This document shows, in pieces, positions 16,902 to 26,717 of a DNA stretch of 64,000 bases (position 1 is its first letter; the number at the start of each line of letters is the position of its first letter). The notes below the pieces were generated by a model. That model saw only the letters and a list, made by a program, of their open reading frames with translations. It had not been told where the DNA came from and did no database searches. Source of the stretch: an uncultured Prevotella sp. GTDB lineage: Bacteria; Bacteroidota; Bacteroidia; Bacteroidales; Bacteroidaceae. The stretch covers positions 1 through 64,000 of the forward strand of contig CALUKU010000005.1 in NCBI GenBank assembly GCA_944321295.1. Direction: 5' to 3'. Made by a program: the position numbers and the translations under genes.

Positions 16902-18941
16902 TTACCACATCTTAAGTCTTTCTGCCTCGGGCAGGTACATCTTGTCGCCGGGCTTGATGTTGAAAGCGTCATACCAGGCGTTGATGTGCTGCAGCGCTAC
17001 GTTCACGCGCAGCTTGCCGAGAGAGTGGGGGTCCATCCTCGTGAGGTTGCGTATTTCCTCGTCGGTGATGTTGCCGGCCCAGAGGCCTGCGTAAGCGAGG
17101 AAGAAGCGCTGCTCGGGGGTGAAGCCGTCGATGTCTTTCAGGGGAGCGTCCTTAGTGGCGTTCTTGAACGCGTTGAACGCAACCTCGATGCCTCCGTGGT
17201 CGGCGAGGTTCTCGCCCAGCGTGAGCTTGCCGTTTGCGTAGAGGTCGGGCAGCACCTTGATGGCCGAGAAGAAGTCGGCGTACTCGCTGGCGCGGGCGTT
17301 GAAGTTGGCTGCGTCGCTCTCCGTCCACCAGTCGGCCATGTTGCCGTCCTTGTCGTAGTGGCGGCCCTGGTCGTCGAATCCGTGGGTCATCTCGTGGCCG
17401 ATCACAATGCCGATGGCGCCGTAGTTGAAGGCGTCGTCAGCCTCGGGGTTGAAGAACGGGGGCTGGAGGATACCTGCCGGGAAGCAGATTTCGTTAGTCG
17501 TCGGGTTGTAGTAGGCGTTCACCGTCTGCGGGTTCATGAACCACTCGTCGCGGTCTACGGGCTTGCCTGCGCGCTGTGCGATGTCAAGCTCAATCCAGAA
17601 CTTGCGGCAGTTCTGCGCGTTCTCGTAGTAAGAGAGCTTCGGGTCGATGGTCAGGCCCGACATGTCCTTCCACTTGTTGGGGTAACCAATCTTAACGTAG
17701 AAGGCGCTGAGCTTGTCCAACGCGGCCTGCTTGGTTGCGTCGCTCATCCAGTCCTGGGCCTTTATGCGCTCTGCGAGAGATACCTGCAGGTTCTTGACGA
17801 GCTTCTCCATGCGCTCCTTTGACGAAGCGGGGAAGTAGCGCTCGACGTACATCTTGCCGAGGGCCTCGCCCATTTGGCTTTCCACCTGGCTCGTGGCGCG
17901 CTTCCAGAGGGGGTGGTTCTCCTTGCGGCCCGACATGGTGCGGCCGAAGAAGTCGAAGTTGGCTTCAACCACATCGTCGCTCAGGTAGCTTGCGGCCGAG
18001 AGGATGACGTCCCACTCGGTGTATGCCTTTATCTCGTCGGCGGTCATGCCGGCGATGATTGCGTCGGCGCCTTTCATGAAGTCAGGCTGGCCTACTACGA
18101 GCTCCTTGCAGTACTCCGGCTTGATGTTCTGGGCCTTGAGCATTTCCGTAAGTCCTACGTGCGGGTAAGAGCTTTCAAACTGCTGCAGGGTCATCTTGTT
18201 GTAGTTTGCCTCGACGTCGCGCAGCTCAGTCCTCGACTTAGACACCTTTGCGAGCGCCGTTTCCACCTTGATTATGTTCTCCATCTTGGCCTGTGCCTGC
18301 TCGGCGGTGAAGCCGAAGAGCTGGAACATGCGCACGATGTGCTTCTTGTAAGCCTCGCGTATGGCCGTGGTGGCGGGGTCGTTGTCGAGGTAGTATTCCT
18401 TCTGTCCGAGCACGAGGCCGCCCTGGTTGACGCTGAGGATGTTCATCTTCGAGTTCTTCTCGTCGGCGCCGAAGCCCATGCCTAAGGGCACGCCGTAGCC
18501 GAAGATTGAGTATTTGAGCTGCAGGGCGCGGAGGTCGTCAACGGTCTTGGCGGCCTCAATCTCGTTGATGAGCGGCATTACGGGCTGCACGCCTTCCTTG
18601 TTGCGGCGCACTGAGTCCATCGCCAGTTTGTAGAAGTCGCTCAGTTTCTGTTCCGTCGAGCCTGCCGTGTAAGTGCCTTTAAGCAGGTCGGTGAGGATGG
18701 AGTTCACGCGTTTGTTGTTGTTCTGCGCAAGCTGGTCGAAGCTGCCGAAGCGCGAGTAGGCTGCGGGCAGCGGGTTGTTCTTCATCCATCCGCCGCAGGC
18801 GTACTGGTAGAAGTCTTCTCCCGGCTTTACGCTGGTGTCCAGGTTCTTCAGGTCGATACCTGACGTGAATTGTGTCTGGGCGCCTGCTGTCATCGGAGCG
18901 GCGGCAAAGAGCACAATCGGAATGATGTTTTTCATTTTCAT
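16902..18941 (-). CDS. pepO: M13-family zinc metallopeptidase (PepO-like)
   Basis: A signal peptide (MKMKNIIPIVLFAAAPMTAGA) sends it to the periplasm or surface, where M13 enzymes cut oligopeptides. The zinc site HEMTH is at residues 516-520 and the third-ligand motif ENLAD starts at Glu577, the family order. The N-terminal DFYQYACGGWMKNNP (about 42-57) is the M13 hallmark. The length of 679 residues is normal for neprilysin/PepO homologues. The C-terminus ends in KMW rather than the CxxW of many relatives. It lies 73 nt downstream of the ABC-F gene, with no separate promoter visible, so they may be cotranscribed. Confidence 0.95.
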   Translation of the reverse strand: MKMKNIIPIVLFAAAPMTAGAQTQFTSGIDLKNLDTSVKPGEDFYQYACGGWMKNNPLPAAYSRFGSFDQLAQNNNKRVNSILTDLLKGTYTAGSTEQKLSDFYKLAMDSVRRNKEGVQPVMPLINEIEAAKTVDDLRALQLKYSIFGYGVPLGMGFGADEKNSKMNILSVNQGGLVLGQKEYYLDNDPATTAIREAYKKHIVRMFQLFGFTAEQAQAKMENIIKVETALAKVSKSRTELRDVEANYNKMTLQQFESSYPHVGLTEMLKAQNIKPEYCKELVVGQPDFMKGADAIIAGMTADEIKAYTEWDVILSAASYLSDDVVEANFDFFGRTMSGRKENHPLWKRATSQVESQMGEALGKMYVERYFPASSKERMEKLVKNLQVSLAERIKAQDWMSDATKQAALDKLSAFYVKIGYPNKWKDMSGLTIDPKLSYYENAQNCRKFWIELDIAQRAGKPVDRDEWFMNPQTVNAYYNPTTNEICFPAGILQPPFFNPEADDAFNYGAIGIVIGHEMTHGFDDQGRHYDKDGNMADWWTESDAANFNARASEYADFFSAIKVLPDLYANGKLTLGENLADHGGIEVAFNAFKNATKDAPLKDIDGFTPEQRFFLAYAGLWAGNITDEEIRNLTRMDPHSLGKLRVNVALQHINAWYDAFNIKPGDKMYLPEAERLKMW

Positions 18942-19014
18942 AATTATACCTATATTTATTGGTTTGTGTTTTCTCTTAGTAAGATTGGGTTGGTGCGGGG
19001 CGTGCCGCGCGCCG

Positions 19015-20973
19015 TCATCCGTTGATGCGCTCGAGTTCCTCGGACAGCTGTTCCCAGCGTTCCACCTCGTCGTCGAGCTGCTTCTGCGTTTCGGTGTATT
19101 CGTTGACGAGCGCCATGTCGCTGGCCTTTTCGGGTTTCGCCAGTTCCTCGCCGAGCTGTTTCAGGCGCTGTTCCAGTTTGCTTATCTTCGCCTCGGCGTC
19201 CTCAACGGCCTTCTCGGCCTTGCGTATGAGCTTCTGCTGTTCTTTTCGCTCGGCGTAGGCCTGCTTGCCGGCCGACGGCTCCTCGGCCGCTGCAGGTTCG
19301 GTCTGCTTGTGACCGGCGTCGGCGTTCACGGCGAGTGCCGCCTCTATCGTCATGTCTGAGGCGCCGTCAGCCTGCTTGCCGGCTATGAAGTCGTAAATGC
19401 CGCCGAGGTGCTCCTTCACCCGTCCGCCGCCGAACTCGTAGACCTTGCTGACGAGCCCGTCGAGGAACTCACGGTCGTGGCTTACTATGATGGCCGTGCC
19501 GTCGAAGGCCTTGATGGCTTCCTTCAGCACGTCTTTCGACTGCATGTCGAGATGGTTGGTAGGCTCGTCGAGGATGAGCAGGTTGACCGGCTCGAGCAGC
19601 AGGCGTATCATTGCCAGGCGGCTGCGCTCGCCTCCGCTGAGCACCTTGACCTTCTTCTCCGACTTCTCGCCGCCGAACATGAACGCGCCCAGCAGGTCGT
19701 TGATGTGCAGGCGGATGTCGCCCTTGGCCACGTTGTCAATCGTCTGGTACACGGTCAGGCTCTCGTCGAGCAGCTGGGCCTGGTTCTGCGCGAAGTAGCC
19801 TATCTGCACGTTGTGGCCTATCTTGAGCGTGCCGCTGAACGGTATCTCGCCCATTATGCACTTTACGAGGGTCGACTTGCCTTCGCCGTTGCGGCCTACG
19901 AAGGCCACCTTCTCGCCGCGCTTTATCGTCATGTCGACGTTGCTGAACACGGTGTGCTCGCCGTAGTCCTTGCGCAGGCCGGAGCACGTAACGGGATAGT
20001 CGCCGCTGCGCAGGCAGGGCGGAAACTTCAGGTGCATGGCCGAGTTGTCTACGTCGTCGATTTCAATCGGCACTATCTTCTCTAGCTGCTTTATCCTGCT
20101 TTGCACCTGCACGGCTTTCGTCGGCTTGTAGCGGAAGCGCTCTATGAAGTCCTTTATGTCGGCAATCTCCTTCTGCTGGTTCTCGTATGCCCGCAGCTGC
20201 TGTTCGCGGCGCTCTGCGCGCAGCTTCACGTACTCGTCGTATTTCACGCGGTAGTCGACCACGCGGCCGCAGGTTATCTCGAGCGTGCGGTTAGTCACGT
20301 TGTTTATGAAGGCGCGGTCGTGGCTTACCAGCACCACGGCCCTGGCGCTTTGCGCCAGAAACTGCTCCAGCCATTGTATGCTCTCTATGTCGAGGTGGTT
20401 AGTAGGCTCGTCAAGCAGCAGCACGTCGGGCCTTTCGAGCAGTATCTTAGCCAGCTCGATGCGCATGCGCCATCCGCCGCTGAACTCGCTCGTGGGGCGG
20501 TCAAGGTCTTGCCTTGTAAAGCCCAGGCCGGCCAGCGTGCGCTCTATGTCGGCCTCGTAGCCCTCGGCGCCCATCATCATGTATCGCTCGTGCTCGCGTG
20601 TGAACTTATCCACCAGCGCCATGTATTCGGCGCTGTCATAGTCGGTGCGGGCGGCCAGCTCGTCGTTCATCCTCTCGATACGCGCCTTCAGCTCGGTGTT
20701 GCCGGCGAAGGCCTTGCGCGCCTCTTCGCGCACGGTGGTGTCGTCTTGCAGCACCATGACCTGCGGCAGGTAGCCTATCGTAGTGTCTGCCGGAACGGCT
20801 ACGACGCCGTCGGTCGGCTTCTGCAGTCCGCACAGTATCTTAAGCATTGTCGACTTGCCTGCGCCGTTCTTGCCCACGAGGGCTATGCGGTCGCGGTCGT
20901 TTATGACGAAGCTTGCGTCGCTGAACAACGGCTTCACGCCGAATTCCACTTTTAGTTTCTCTACTGAAATCAT
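19015..20973 (-). CDS. ABC-F family ATPase
   Basis: Two ABC ATPase domains sit in one soluble chain with no membrane segment, as in ribosome-associated ABC-F proteins. Walker A GKNGAGKST is at residues 35-42 and GRNGEGKST near 360, with signatures SGGWRMR and SGGERSR, and each half has DEPTNHLD. Between them is the charged P-site tRNA interaction motif linker (RAERREQQLRAYENQQKE), and a C-terminal coiled coil (about 575-650) follows. ATG 20973 (MISVEKLKVEFG) is chosen because the longer start at 21024 overlaps the promoter. This is Uup/YdiF-like; a housekeeping translation role is likelier than antibiotic resistance. Confidence 0.93.
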   Translation of the reverse strand: MISVEKLKVEFGVKPLFSDASFVINDRDRIALVGKNGAGKSTMLKILCGLQKPTDGVVAVPADTTIGYLPQVMVLQDDTTVREEARKAFAGNTELKARIERMNDELAARTDYDSAEYMALVDKFTREHERYMMMGAEGYEADIERTLAGLGFTRQDLDRPTSEFSGGWRMRIELAKILLERPDVLLLDEPTNHLDIESIQWLEQFLAQSARAVVLVSHDRAFINNVTNRTLEITCGRVVDYRVKYDEYVKLRAERREQQLRAYENQQKEIADIKDFIERFRYKPTKAVQVQSRIKQLEKIVPIEIDDVDNSAMHLKFPPCLRSGDYPVTCSGLRKDYGEHTVFSNVDMTIKRGEKVAFVGRNGEGKSTLVKCIMGEIPFSGTLKIGHNVQIGYFAQNQAQLLDESLTVYQTIDNVAKGDIRLHINDLLGAFMFGGEKSEKKVKVLSGGERSRLAMIRLLLEPVNLLILDEPTNHLDMQSKDVLKEAIKAFDGTAIIVSHDREFLDGLVSKVYEFGGGRVKEHLGGIYDFIAGKQADGASDMTIEAALAVNADAGHKQTEPAAAEEPSAGKQAYAERKEQQKLIRKAEKAVEDAEAKISKLEQRLKQLGEELAKPEKASDMALVNEYTETQKQLDDEVERWEQLSEELERING

Positions 20974-21021
20974 ATCCTTCAATCGTTGCCGGCGGCATAG
21001 CCTGCGGCAGGTATCGGCTCG

Positions 21022-21052
21022 CAAAGTTACTTATTTTTCCCATTACCGCAAA
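21022..21052 (-). promoter_or_regulatory. Promoter of ABC-F gene
   Basis: Minus-strand TAACTTTG (21022-21029), 19-nt spacer, TTTG (21049-21052). Confidence 0.78.
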
Positions 21053-21216
21053 TATTTGTATGAAAAAACATGACTTCTCCGTAAATGGCGCGCTCTGCGA
21101 CGGCCTGCTACGCCGCCTGCTGTAAACGTTTTGCCGTGATTTGCTAAACGTTGAAAATCAGTTGGTTACGTTGCTTGCGGCGTCATGGGGCGCGGCAGCT
21201 TGGCTGAGCTTTTGCA
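21053..21216. other. Gene-free spacer
   Basis: This stretch lies between the promoter of the ABC-F gene and the repeat array; no ORF with family sequence, tRNA or terminator was seen. It ends in a sequence that may be a decayed further repeat unit (GAGCTTTTGC at 21207-21215). Confidence 0.5.
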
Positions 21217-21304
21217 AAAGGCCGCCTTTTGCGTTGTGAAAGGTTACCTTTTGCGCTGCGATTGGCCGCCTTTTGCGGTGCGAAAGGCCGTCTATTATAA
21301 AACG
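21217..21304. repeat. 22-nt hairpin repeat array, three full units plus a decayed one
   Basis: Units start at 21217, 21239, 21261 and 21283. Cores are AAAGG-CCG-CCTTT, AAAGG-TTA-CCTTT and ATTGG-CCG-CCTTT, each followed by TGCG. Same family as 9770-9879. Confidence 0.85.
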
Positions 21305-21484
21305 CTCGTTCCACGTCGCATTTCCCGTGGTGCGTCAGGCGCGGTGAACGTTATTATGGCCGTTGCGGCAAACCGTGCCGAGCCAAGGCCCTTCCGTCTG
21401 CCGTTTGCGGCTGCCGGGGCCGTGCGGCAAGGGGCGGCGGCACAAGAAATATGACATAATATTTCTTTTTTCATTCGCTTTTAT

Positions 21485-21515
21485 TTTGAATTTCGATTGT
21501 CATGCATTATCTTTG
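21485..21515 (+). promoter_or_regulatory. Promoter of POT transporter
   Basis: TTTG (21485-21488), 19-nt spacer, TATCTTTG (21508-21515); leader about 113 nt. Confidence 0.75.
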
Positions 21516-21634
21516 CACGTTGGAAAACAGAATGTGTTAACCGAGTTTATTCCGCCTGTAAGCCTTAGCCGCATGGTAAGCGTGTGTAAGGCGGAACTTT
21601 GACTACGCATCAACAACTTAAAATTTTTTATTAT

Positions 21635-23131
21635 ATGTTTGAAGGACAACCAAAAGGTTTGTATGCGTTGGCTTTAGCCAACACGGGCGAGCGTTTCGGC
21701 TATTACACGATGCTCGCGGTTTTTGTGCTATTCCTCCAGGCCAATTTCGGCTGGGACGAGGGTAGGGCCGGTGCCGTCTACTCGGCTTTCTTGGCGTTTG
21801 TTTACTTCCTGCCGTTGGTGGGTGGCGCCATTGCCGACAAGATTGGCTACGGCAAGTGCGTTACGACGGGTATCATCGTGATGTTCCTCGGTTACCTGTT
21901 GCTTTCTATTCCGGCCGGCGCCGGCGTGTTGGGCATGGTGCTCATGTTCGCCGCGCTTGTGTTCGTGTGCGTTGGTACGAGTCTGTTCAAGGGCAACCTC
22001 CAGGTAATGGTGGGCAACCTTTACGACGACCCGGCGCTGCAGTCGAAGCGTGACTCGGCTTTCTCCATTTTCTACATGGCAATCAACATCGGCGCGCTTT
22101 TCGCTCCTACCGCCGCCGTTAAGATAATGGAGTTCGCAAGGACTACGATGGGCGTGTCGGAGGCTGACGCTTACCATTACGCTTTCGGCGTGGCATGTAT
22201 CTCTCTTGTGATATCAATTGCCATTTACTACGGCTTCAAGAACACGTTCAAGCATGCCGACTATAACAGCAAGACCGAGCAGGCCGTTGCCGGACATACC
22301 GAGCCCGAGCTTAGCCCGAAGGAAACCAAGGACCGCGTCGTTGCGCTCTGCCTCGTGTTCGCCGTCGTCATCTTCTTCTGGATGGCGTTCCACCAGAACG
22401 GTCTTACGCTTACATACTTCGCGCGCGACTTCACCAACCAGCACAGCACCGGCCTTGAGAGCATGATGTTCGACGTTACCAACCTCGTGTGCGTTATCGT
22501 CATCGTTTACGCCCTGTTCTCGCTCTTCCAGTCGAAGACGGGCCGCGGCAAGAAAATCTCGGCTCTGGTTATTGTAGCTGCCTTGGCCATACTCGTAATC
22601 AAATACGTCAACCTCTCGCCCGAAGGCATAACGCTTACGGCCCCCATCTTCCAGCAGTTCAACCCCTGCTTCGTTGTCGGCCTTACGCCCGTGTCAATGG
22701 CTATATTCGGATGGTTGGCAAGCAAGGGCAAGGAGCCTTCGGCTCCCCGCAAGATAGGTCTTGGCATGCTCGTTGCAGGATGCGGCTACGTCATCATGAT
22801 GATAGGCTCTATGGGCCTCACTTACGGCGGTGACGCGAGGGTTTCACCCAACTGGCTCGTGTCTACTTACCTTGTTCTTACTTTCGGTGAGCTGCTGTTG
22901 TCGCCCATGGGTATCTCGTTCGTGTCTAAGGTTGCGCCTCCCAAGTATAAGGGTTTGATGATGGGCGGATGGTTCGTGGCTACGGCCGTGGGCAACATGC
23001 TCGTGTCAATTCCCGGCTTCCTCTGGGGACATGTACCCCTCGTGGCTGTTTGGGGCATACTCGTAGTGCTGTGTCTGCTCTCGTTCCTGTTCATCTTCTC
23101 TATCATGAAGAAACTGGAGAAAGTTTGCTGA
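21635..23131 (+). CDS. POT/PTR-family proton-coupled peptide transporter
   Basis: This inner-membrane protein would import di- and tripeptides with protons. ATG 21635 (MFEGQPKGLYALALANTGERFGYY) is chosen over the in-frame TTG 21599; it places the ExxERFG-type proton-coupling motif (GERFGYY, residues 18-24) where the family has it. GNLYDDP...RDSAFSIFYMAINIGA (about 128-155) is the PTR2 signature loop. About twelve to fourteen membrane helices are visible across 498 residues. The previous minus-strand gene is divergent. A good terminator follows. Confidence 0.93.
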   Translation: MFEGQPKGLYALALANTGERFGYYTMLAVFVLFLQANFGWDEGRAGAVYSAFLAFVYFLPLVGGAIADKIGYGKCVTTGIIVMFLGYLLLSIPAGAGVLGMVLMFAALVFVCVGTSLFKGNLQVMVGNLYDDPALQSKRDSAFSIFYMAINIGALFAPTAAVKIMEFARTTMGVSEADAYHYAFGVACISLVISIAIYYGFKNTFKHADYNSKTEQAVAGHTEPELSPKETKDRVVALCLVFAVVIFFWMAFHQNGLTLTYFARDFTNQHSTGLESMMFDVTNLVCVIVIVYALFSLFQSKTGRGKKISALVIVAALAILVIKYVNLSPEGITLTAPIFQQFNPCFVVGLTPVSMAIFGWLASKGKEPSAPRKIGLGMLVAGCGYVIMMIGSMGLTYGGDARVSPNWLVSTYLVLTFGELLLSPMGISFVSKVAPPKYKGLMMGGWFVATAVGNMLVSIPGFLWGHVPLVAVWGILVVLCLLSFLFIFSIMKKLEKVC

Positions 23132-23148
23132 TAATATAATAATATGTG

Positions 23149-23198
23149 GCAGGCAAGCTCGTGCAAGGGGTCAACCCTGGCGGCTTGCCTGCTTTTTT
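23149..23198 (+). terminator. Terminator of POT transporter gene
   Basis: GCAGGCAAGC (23149-23158) pairs with GCTTGCCTGC (23183-23192), an inner AGGG/CCCT pair extends it, and six T follow. Confidence 0.9.
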
Positions 23199-23218
23199 AT
23201 AAATCAAAATCTACTAAA

Positions 23219-24604
23219 ATGAAAAGTATTAAACGTTTTGTCTTGATGTCATTGTTGGCATTGTCGTTCGCCGGCAGTGCTTACGCGGCTGTTGACTTGG
23301 CCGCGGTCGAGAAGGAGAGGTTGGCCCGCCGCGACTCGATATTGGGCTTGATAAGCGGCGCAGCCGTTCCGTCAGACAGTATTTTAATAACCGACTTCGG
23401 CGCAAAGGGCGACGGCAAGAAGGACTGCAAGAAGGCTTTCGACCGCGCCATGAAGGCTGCCGCGAAGCGTGGCGGCGCCCGCATAGTGGTGCCTGAGGGC
23501 GTCTATCTTGTCAAGGGGCCGATACATTTCGTCAGCAACGTGTGCCTCGACGTAAGGCGCGGGGCTACGATAAAGTTCTCGCCCGAGCCTGAGTTTTATC
23601 TTCCCGTTGTCGAAACAAGCTGGGAAGGCACCATGCTGAAGAATTATAGTCCGTTCATTTACGGTCGAGGCCTTCACGACGTGTCAATCGTTGGCGAGGG
23701 AACTATTGACGGAAACGCGTCGACAACGTTCTCTACATGGAAGAGCAAGCAGCGCAAAGGCCAGGCGCGCAGCCGTGAGATGAACCACAACGAAACGCCG
23801 GCGGCCGAAAGGATTTTCGGCGAAGGCTGGTGGTTGCGCCCGCAACTCATACAGTTCTACGACTGCAAGAACGTCACCTTGTCGGGTGTTTTCATCACCA
23901 ATTCGCCGTTCTGGTGCGTGCATCTGCTCAAGAGCGAGAACATAATATGCCGCGGATTGAGGTATGACGCAAAGCTCGTCAACAACGACGGCATAGACCC
24001 TGAGTATTCGCGCAACATCCTGATTGAGGATATCAGCTTCAACAACGGCGACGACAACGTTGCCATTAAGTGCGGACGCGACAACGACGGATGGAAAGTA
24101 GGAGTGCCGTCGGAGAACATAATAATACGCAACTGCCGCTTCAAAGGCCTTCATGCCGTCGTAATAGGCAGCGAGATGTCGGCCGGAGTGCGTAACGTTT
24201 TTGTCGAGAATTGTACCTTCGGCGGCTATTGCAAGCGTGGAATATACATCAAGACAAATCCCGACCGCGGCGGATTTGTTTCCGACTTGTATGTTAAGAA
24301 CTGCGAGTTCGACGAGGTGGAGGACCTTTTTTACGCTACGAGCATGTACGCCGGCGAAGGTCTTGACAACGATAAGTACACTCGTGTGGGCAACATCTTC
24401 GTTGACGGCATGCGTTGCCGTAAGGCCTCGAAGGCAGGACTTGTGCTCCAGGGCACCGAGGCCGAGCCGATACGCAACGTCGTTTTCAGCAACGTCGAGA
24501 TAGGCGCGGCCGAGAATGCCATAAGCTTTGACAACACCGAAGGGGTTGAGATGATTAACTGCCACATAGGAGGCAGGGCGGGAGTGCCCTCCATGGCGAA
24601 GTAA
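23219..24604 (+). CDS. GH28 polygalacturonase-like enzyme
   Basis: A signal peptide (residues 1-23, ending SAYA) exports it. The right-handed beta-helix family motifs are in order: TDFGAKGDGKKDC (58-70), NNDGID with D257 and D260 (255-260), GDDN (277-280), the GHG-equivalent VIGSEMSAG (315-323) and RGIYIKT (340-346). It would hydrolyse galacturonan from pectin. ATG 23219 is chosen because the longer start at 23144 lies inside the preceding terminator. No SusCD pair or other pectinase is adjacent, so it is an isolated GH28. uxaC at 40419, which acts on released uronate, is 16 kb away. A long perfect terminator follows. Confidence 0.93.
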   Translation: MKSIKRFVLMSLLALSFAGSAYAAVDLAAVEKERLARRDSILGLISGAAVPSDSILITDFGAKGDGKKDCKKAFDRAMKAAAKRGGARIVVPEGVYLVKGPIHFVSNVCLDVRRGATIKFSPEPEFYLPVVETSWEGTMLKNYSPFIYGRGLHDVSIVGEGTIDGNASTTFSTWKSKQRKGQARSREMNHNETPAAERIFGEGWWLRPQLIQFYDCKNVTLSGVFITNSPFWCVHLLKSENIICRGLRYDAKLVNNDGIDPEYSRNILIEDISFNNGDDNVAIKCGRDNDGWKVGVPSENIIIRNCRFKGLHAVVIGSEMSAGVRNVFVENCTFGGYCKRGIYIKTNPDRGGFVSDLYVKNCEFDEVEDLFYATSMYAGEGLDNDKYTRVGNIFVDGMRCRKASKAGLVLQGTEAEPIRNVVFSNVEIGAAENAISFDNTEGVEMINCHIGGRAGVPSMAK

Positions 24605-24606
24605 AT

Positions 24607-24654
24607 AAAATAAGGAGTTAACGGAAATCAGAAACCCGTTAACTCCTTATTTTT
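24607..24654. terminator. Bidirectional terminator
   Basis: An 18-bp perfect stem (24607-24624/24636-24653, core AAGGAGTTAACGG) with A and T runs on both sides, between convergent genes ending at 24604 and 24663. Confidence 0.93.
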
Positions 24655-24662
24655 TATCTTAT

Positions 24663-26519
24663 TCAAAACGGGAAGAGCAAAGGCAGCACGAACACCATCA
24701 CTATTCCTATTATCAGCTGCAATGGCAAGCCCACTTTTACGTAATCCATGAATGAGTAACGGCCGGCCTGCATCACCAATGCGTTTGGCGGAGTTGAGAA
24801 CGGCGAGGCGAAACACATGCTTGCGCCGAGCGTCACGGCGAATAGGAACGGGTATGGGCTGAAGCCCGTTTCCATTGCTGACGTTAACGCGATGGGAGCC
24901 ATCAGCACCGCCGTTGCTGTGTTGCTGATGAACATTGTCAGCAGCGACGTCGTGAAATAGATACCCGCGAGCAGCACGTAAGGCCCATAGGTGCCGAGTC
25001 CGCTGACGAGCGAATGTGACACCATTGCCGACGCCCCGGTCTTCTCCAGGGCGGTAGACATCGGCAGCATGGCGGCTATCAGCACGATACTTTCCCAGTT
25101 GATGGTCTTGTATGCGGCTTCGACGTTGCGGAAACAGCCCGTCAGCACTGTCAGCACGGCGGCTATCATGACGGCCGTTACGGGAGCTACGGGAATGAAG
25201 TCGAACACCATCATGGCCACCATCAGCAACATTATGCAGGCCGCTATCGGCGCTTTGTAGTCGAGCGTGACCTTTGCCGCCTCCTCAAGCGGCTGTCCCA
25301 GCACGACCCATTGTTCTTCTTCGTTGCCCAGGCGGCTGATGTTTGCCCAAGTGCCTTGCACGAGCAGCACGTCGCCTCCGTGCAGGCGGACGTCTGCCAA
25401 GCCGTCCATTATATATTCGCCCCTGCGTCTTATTCCGGCGATGTTAATGCTGTATTTCTCACGGAAGCCGGCTTCCTTCAGCAGCCGGTTAACCAAGCGC
25501 GACGTAGGCAGCAACACAATCTCGGCTATTCCGATGTCGTAGAAGTCGAGTCCGCCGCGCTCCTTGCCTCCGTCGGCCGCCCCGTCGGGAGCTGCCAGCT
25601 TGTAGTCGGCTGCGAAACGGGCCGTATGCTCCTTCTCGCCTGAAAGGTAGATGATGTCGCCTTCCTGCAGCACGGTGTTCGGCCCGGCCGGCTCTTGGCT
25701 TACGTTCTTTATCAATCCTTTCTGCCTTGTCGTTTCGCGTCTTATCTCGATAACCGTCAGTCCGTAGCGGTTTCGTATGTCGAGTTCGGCTATCGTCTTT
25801 CCTTTAATCAGTGAGTTCTGCGCCACGATGTATCGCGAAAGGTTGTCGGCAAGGTGGTATTCGGCCACCAATTGTTCCAGTGATTTGTTCTTAGTCTTGC
25901 CGTCGTCGGCCTTTCCGTCAATCTTTGACAGCACCCATTTGCTCAACGGCAGCAGCACTATTATGCCGATGGCGATGCATATCAGGCCTACGGGCGTGAA
26001 GTCGAAAAACGACAGCGGCTCGTAGCCTGCGCCGGTGAGGGCGTCTTGTATGACGAGGTTTGGCGGCGTACCGATGAGCGTAAGCATACCGCCGAGGCTA
26101 CCGGCGAAGGCCAAAGGCATGAGCAGGCGGCTTGCGCTGATGCGGGCTTTGGCGGCAAGGCTCACCACGATTGGCAACATCAGGGCCACCGTGCCCGTGT
26201 TGCTGACGAAGGCGCCAATGGCCGACGTCACAATCATTACGAGCAGAAACAGGCGCAGGGCGCTGCCTCCGGCCAGCTTCATGATGCGTCCGCTTATCAT
26301 CTTGGCCAAGCCGGTCTGGAATATTGCTCCGCCGACTACGAACAGGCCGACCATCATTATCACCACCTGGTTGGAGAAACCGGCCAATGCCTCGTCAGGA
26401 GTGAGTATGCCTAAGGTGGTAAGCAGGATGAGCGCGCACACGGCCACGACGTCTGAACGTATCTTGCCAGTGGCGAAAAACACTGCCGTAGCGGCAAGTA
26501 TGATAAGTGTCAAAAACAT
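24663..26519 (-). CDS. SLC13-family permease with two TrkA-C domains
   Basis: The 618-residue inner-membrane protein has ten or more helices in two halves with an SNTGTVALMLP re-entrant motif (about 107-117) and a matching SNTATAVLMAP near residue 535, typical of the CitT/SLC13 fold. Two cytosolic TrkA-C (RCK_C) domains sit between the halves (about 215-300 and 325-410). It would carry a di- or tricarboxylate or sulfate with sodium; the specificity cannot be read. A -7 box TATATTTG (26637-26644, minus) lies about 118 nt upstream, with 12-nt repeats in the leader. Confidence 0.9.
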   Translation of the reverse strand: MFLTLIILAATAVFFATGKIRSDVVAVCALILLTTLGILTPDEALAGFSNQVVIMMVGLFVVGGAIFQTGLAKMISGRIMKLAGGSALRLFLLVMIVTSAIGAFVSNTGTVALMLPIVVSLAAKARISASRLLMPLAFAGSLGGMLTLIGTPPNLVIQDALTGAGYEPLSFFDFTPVGLICIAIGIIVLLPLSKWVLSKIDGKADDGKTKNKSLEQLVAEYHLADNLSRYIVAQNSLIKGKTIAELDIRNRYGLTVIEIRRETTRQKGLIKNVSQEPAGPNTVLQEGDIIYLSGEKEHTARFAADYKLAAPDGAADGGKERGGLDFYDIGIAEIVLLPTSRLVNRLLKEAGFREKYSINIAGIRRRGEYIMDGLADVRLHGGDVLLVQGTWANISRLGNEEEQWVVLGQPLEEAAKVTLDYKAPIAACIMLLMVAMMVFDFIPVAPVTAVMIAAVLTVLTGCFRNVEAAYKTINWESIVLIAAMLPMSTALEKTGASAMVSHSLVSGLGTYGPYVLLAGIYFTTSLLTMFISNTATAVLMAPIALTSAMETGFSPYPFLFAVTLGASMCFASPFSTPPNALVMQAGRYSFMDYVKVGLPLQLIIGIVMVFVLPLLFPF

Positions 26520-26523
26520 ATCT

Positions 26524-26559
26524 GGTTATACGGTTAAGAGGTTTTGGGGTTATACGGTT
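26524..26559. repeat. Two direct copies of GGTTATACGGTT
   Basis: The 12-mer occurs at 26524-26535 and 26548-26559, in the leader of the SLC13 gene. A related ACGGTT/AACCCCAAAACC string appears at 32790-32850. Confidence 0.6.
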
Positions 26560-26636
26560 GATGGGGTATGGCTGTGTTGGGCCATAGGGCGCGGCGCATT
26601 GAACCATTGTAGGCGGTCCGGTGACGCCGCGTTATG

Positions 26637-26644
26637 CAAATATA
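26637..26644 (-). promoter_or_regulatory. -7 box for SLC13 permease gene
   Basis: TATATTTG on the minus strand; no clear -33 TTTG. Confidence 0.45.
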
Positions 26645-26717
26645 CGAAATCCCGACGAACCGACGCGCCGGCAGTCGGCTTTTTTACCAACCTTTAACGA
26701 CTTTCGGCAAAAAAGCT

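Noticed and set aside
16722-17822. 366-codon open frame on the plus strand
   Set aside because: It covers the metA-pepO gap and is antisense to the zinc-site half of pepO; no promoter and no family features.
19015-20973. ABC-F gene as an antibiotic resistance determinant
   Set aside because: Its linker and C-terminal coiled coil resemble housekeeping Uup/YdiF types; nothing ties it to resistance.
21185-21454. 89-codon open frame on the plus strand
   Set aside because: It reads through the 22-nt array and ends before the promoter of the next gene.
23684-24565. 293-codon open frame on the minus strand
   Set aside because: Antisense to the GH28 gene, whose motifs are all in order on the plus strand.
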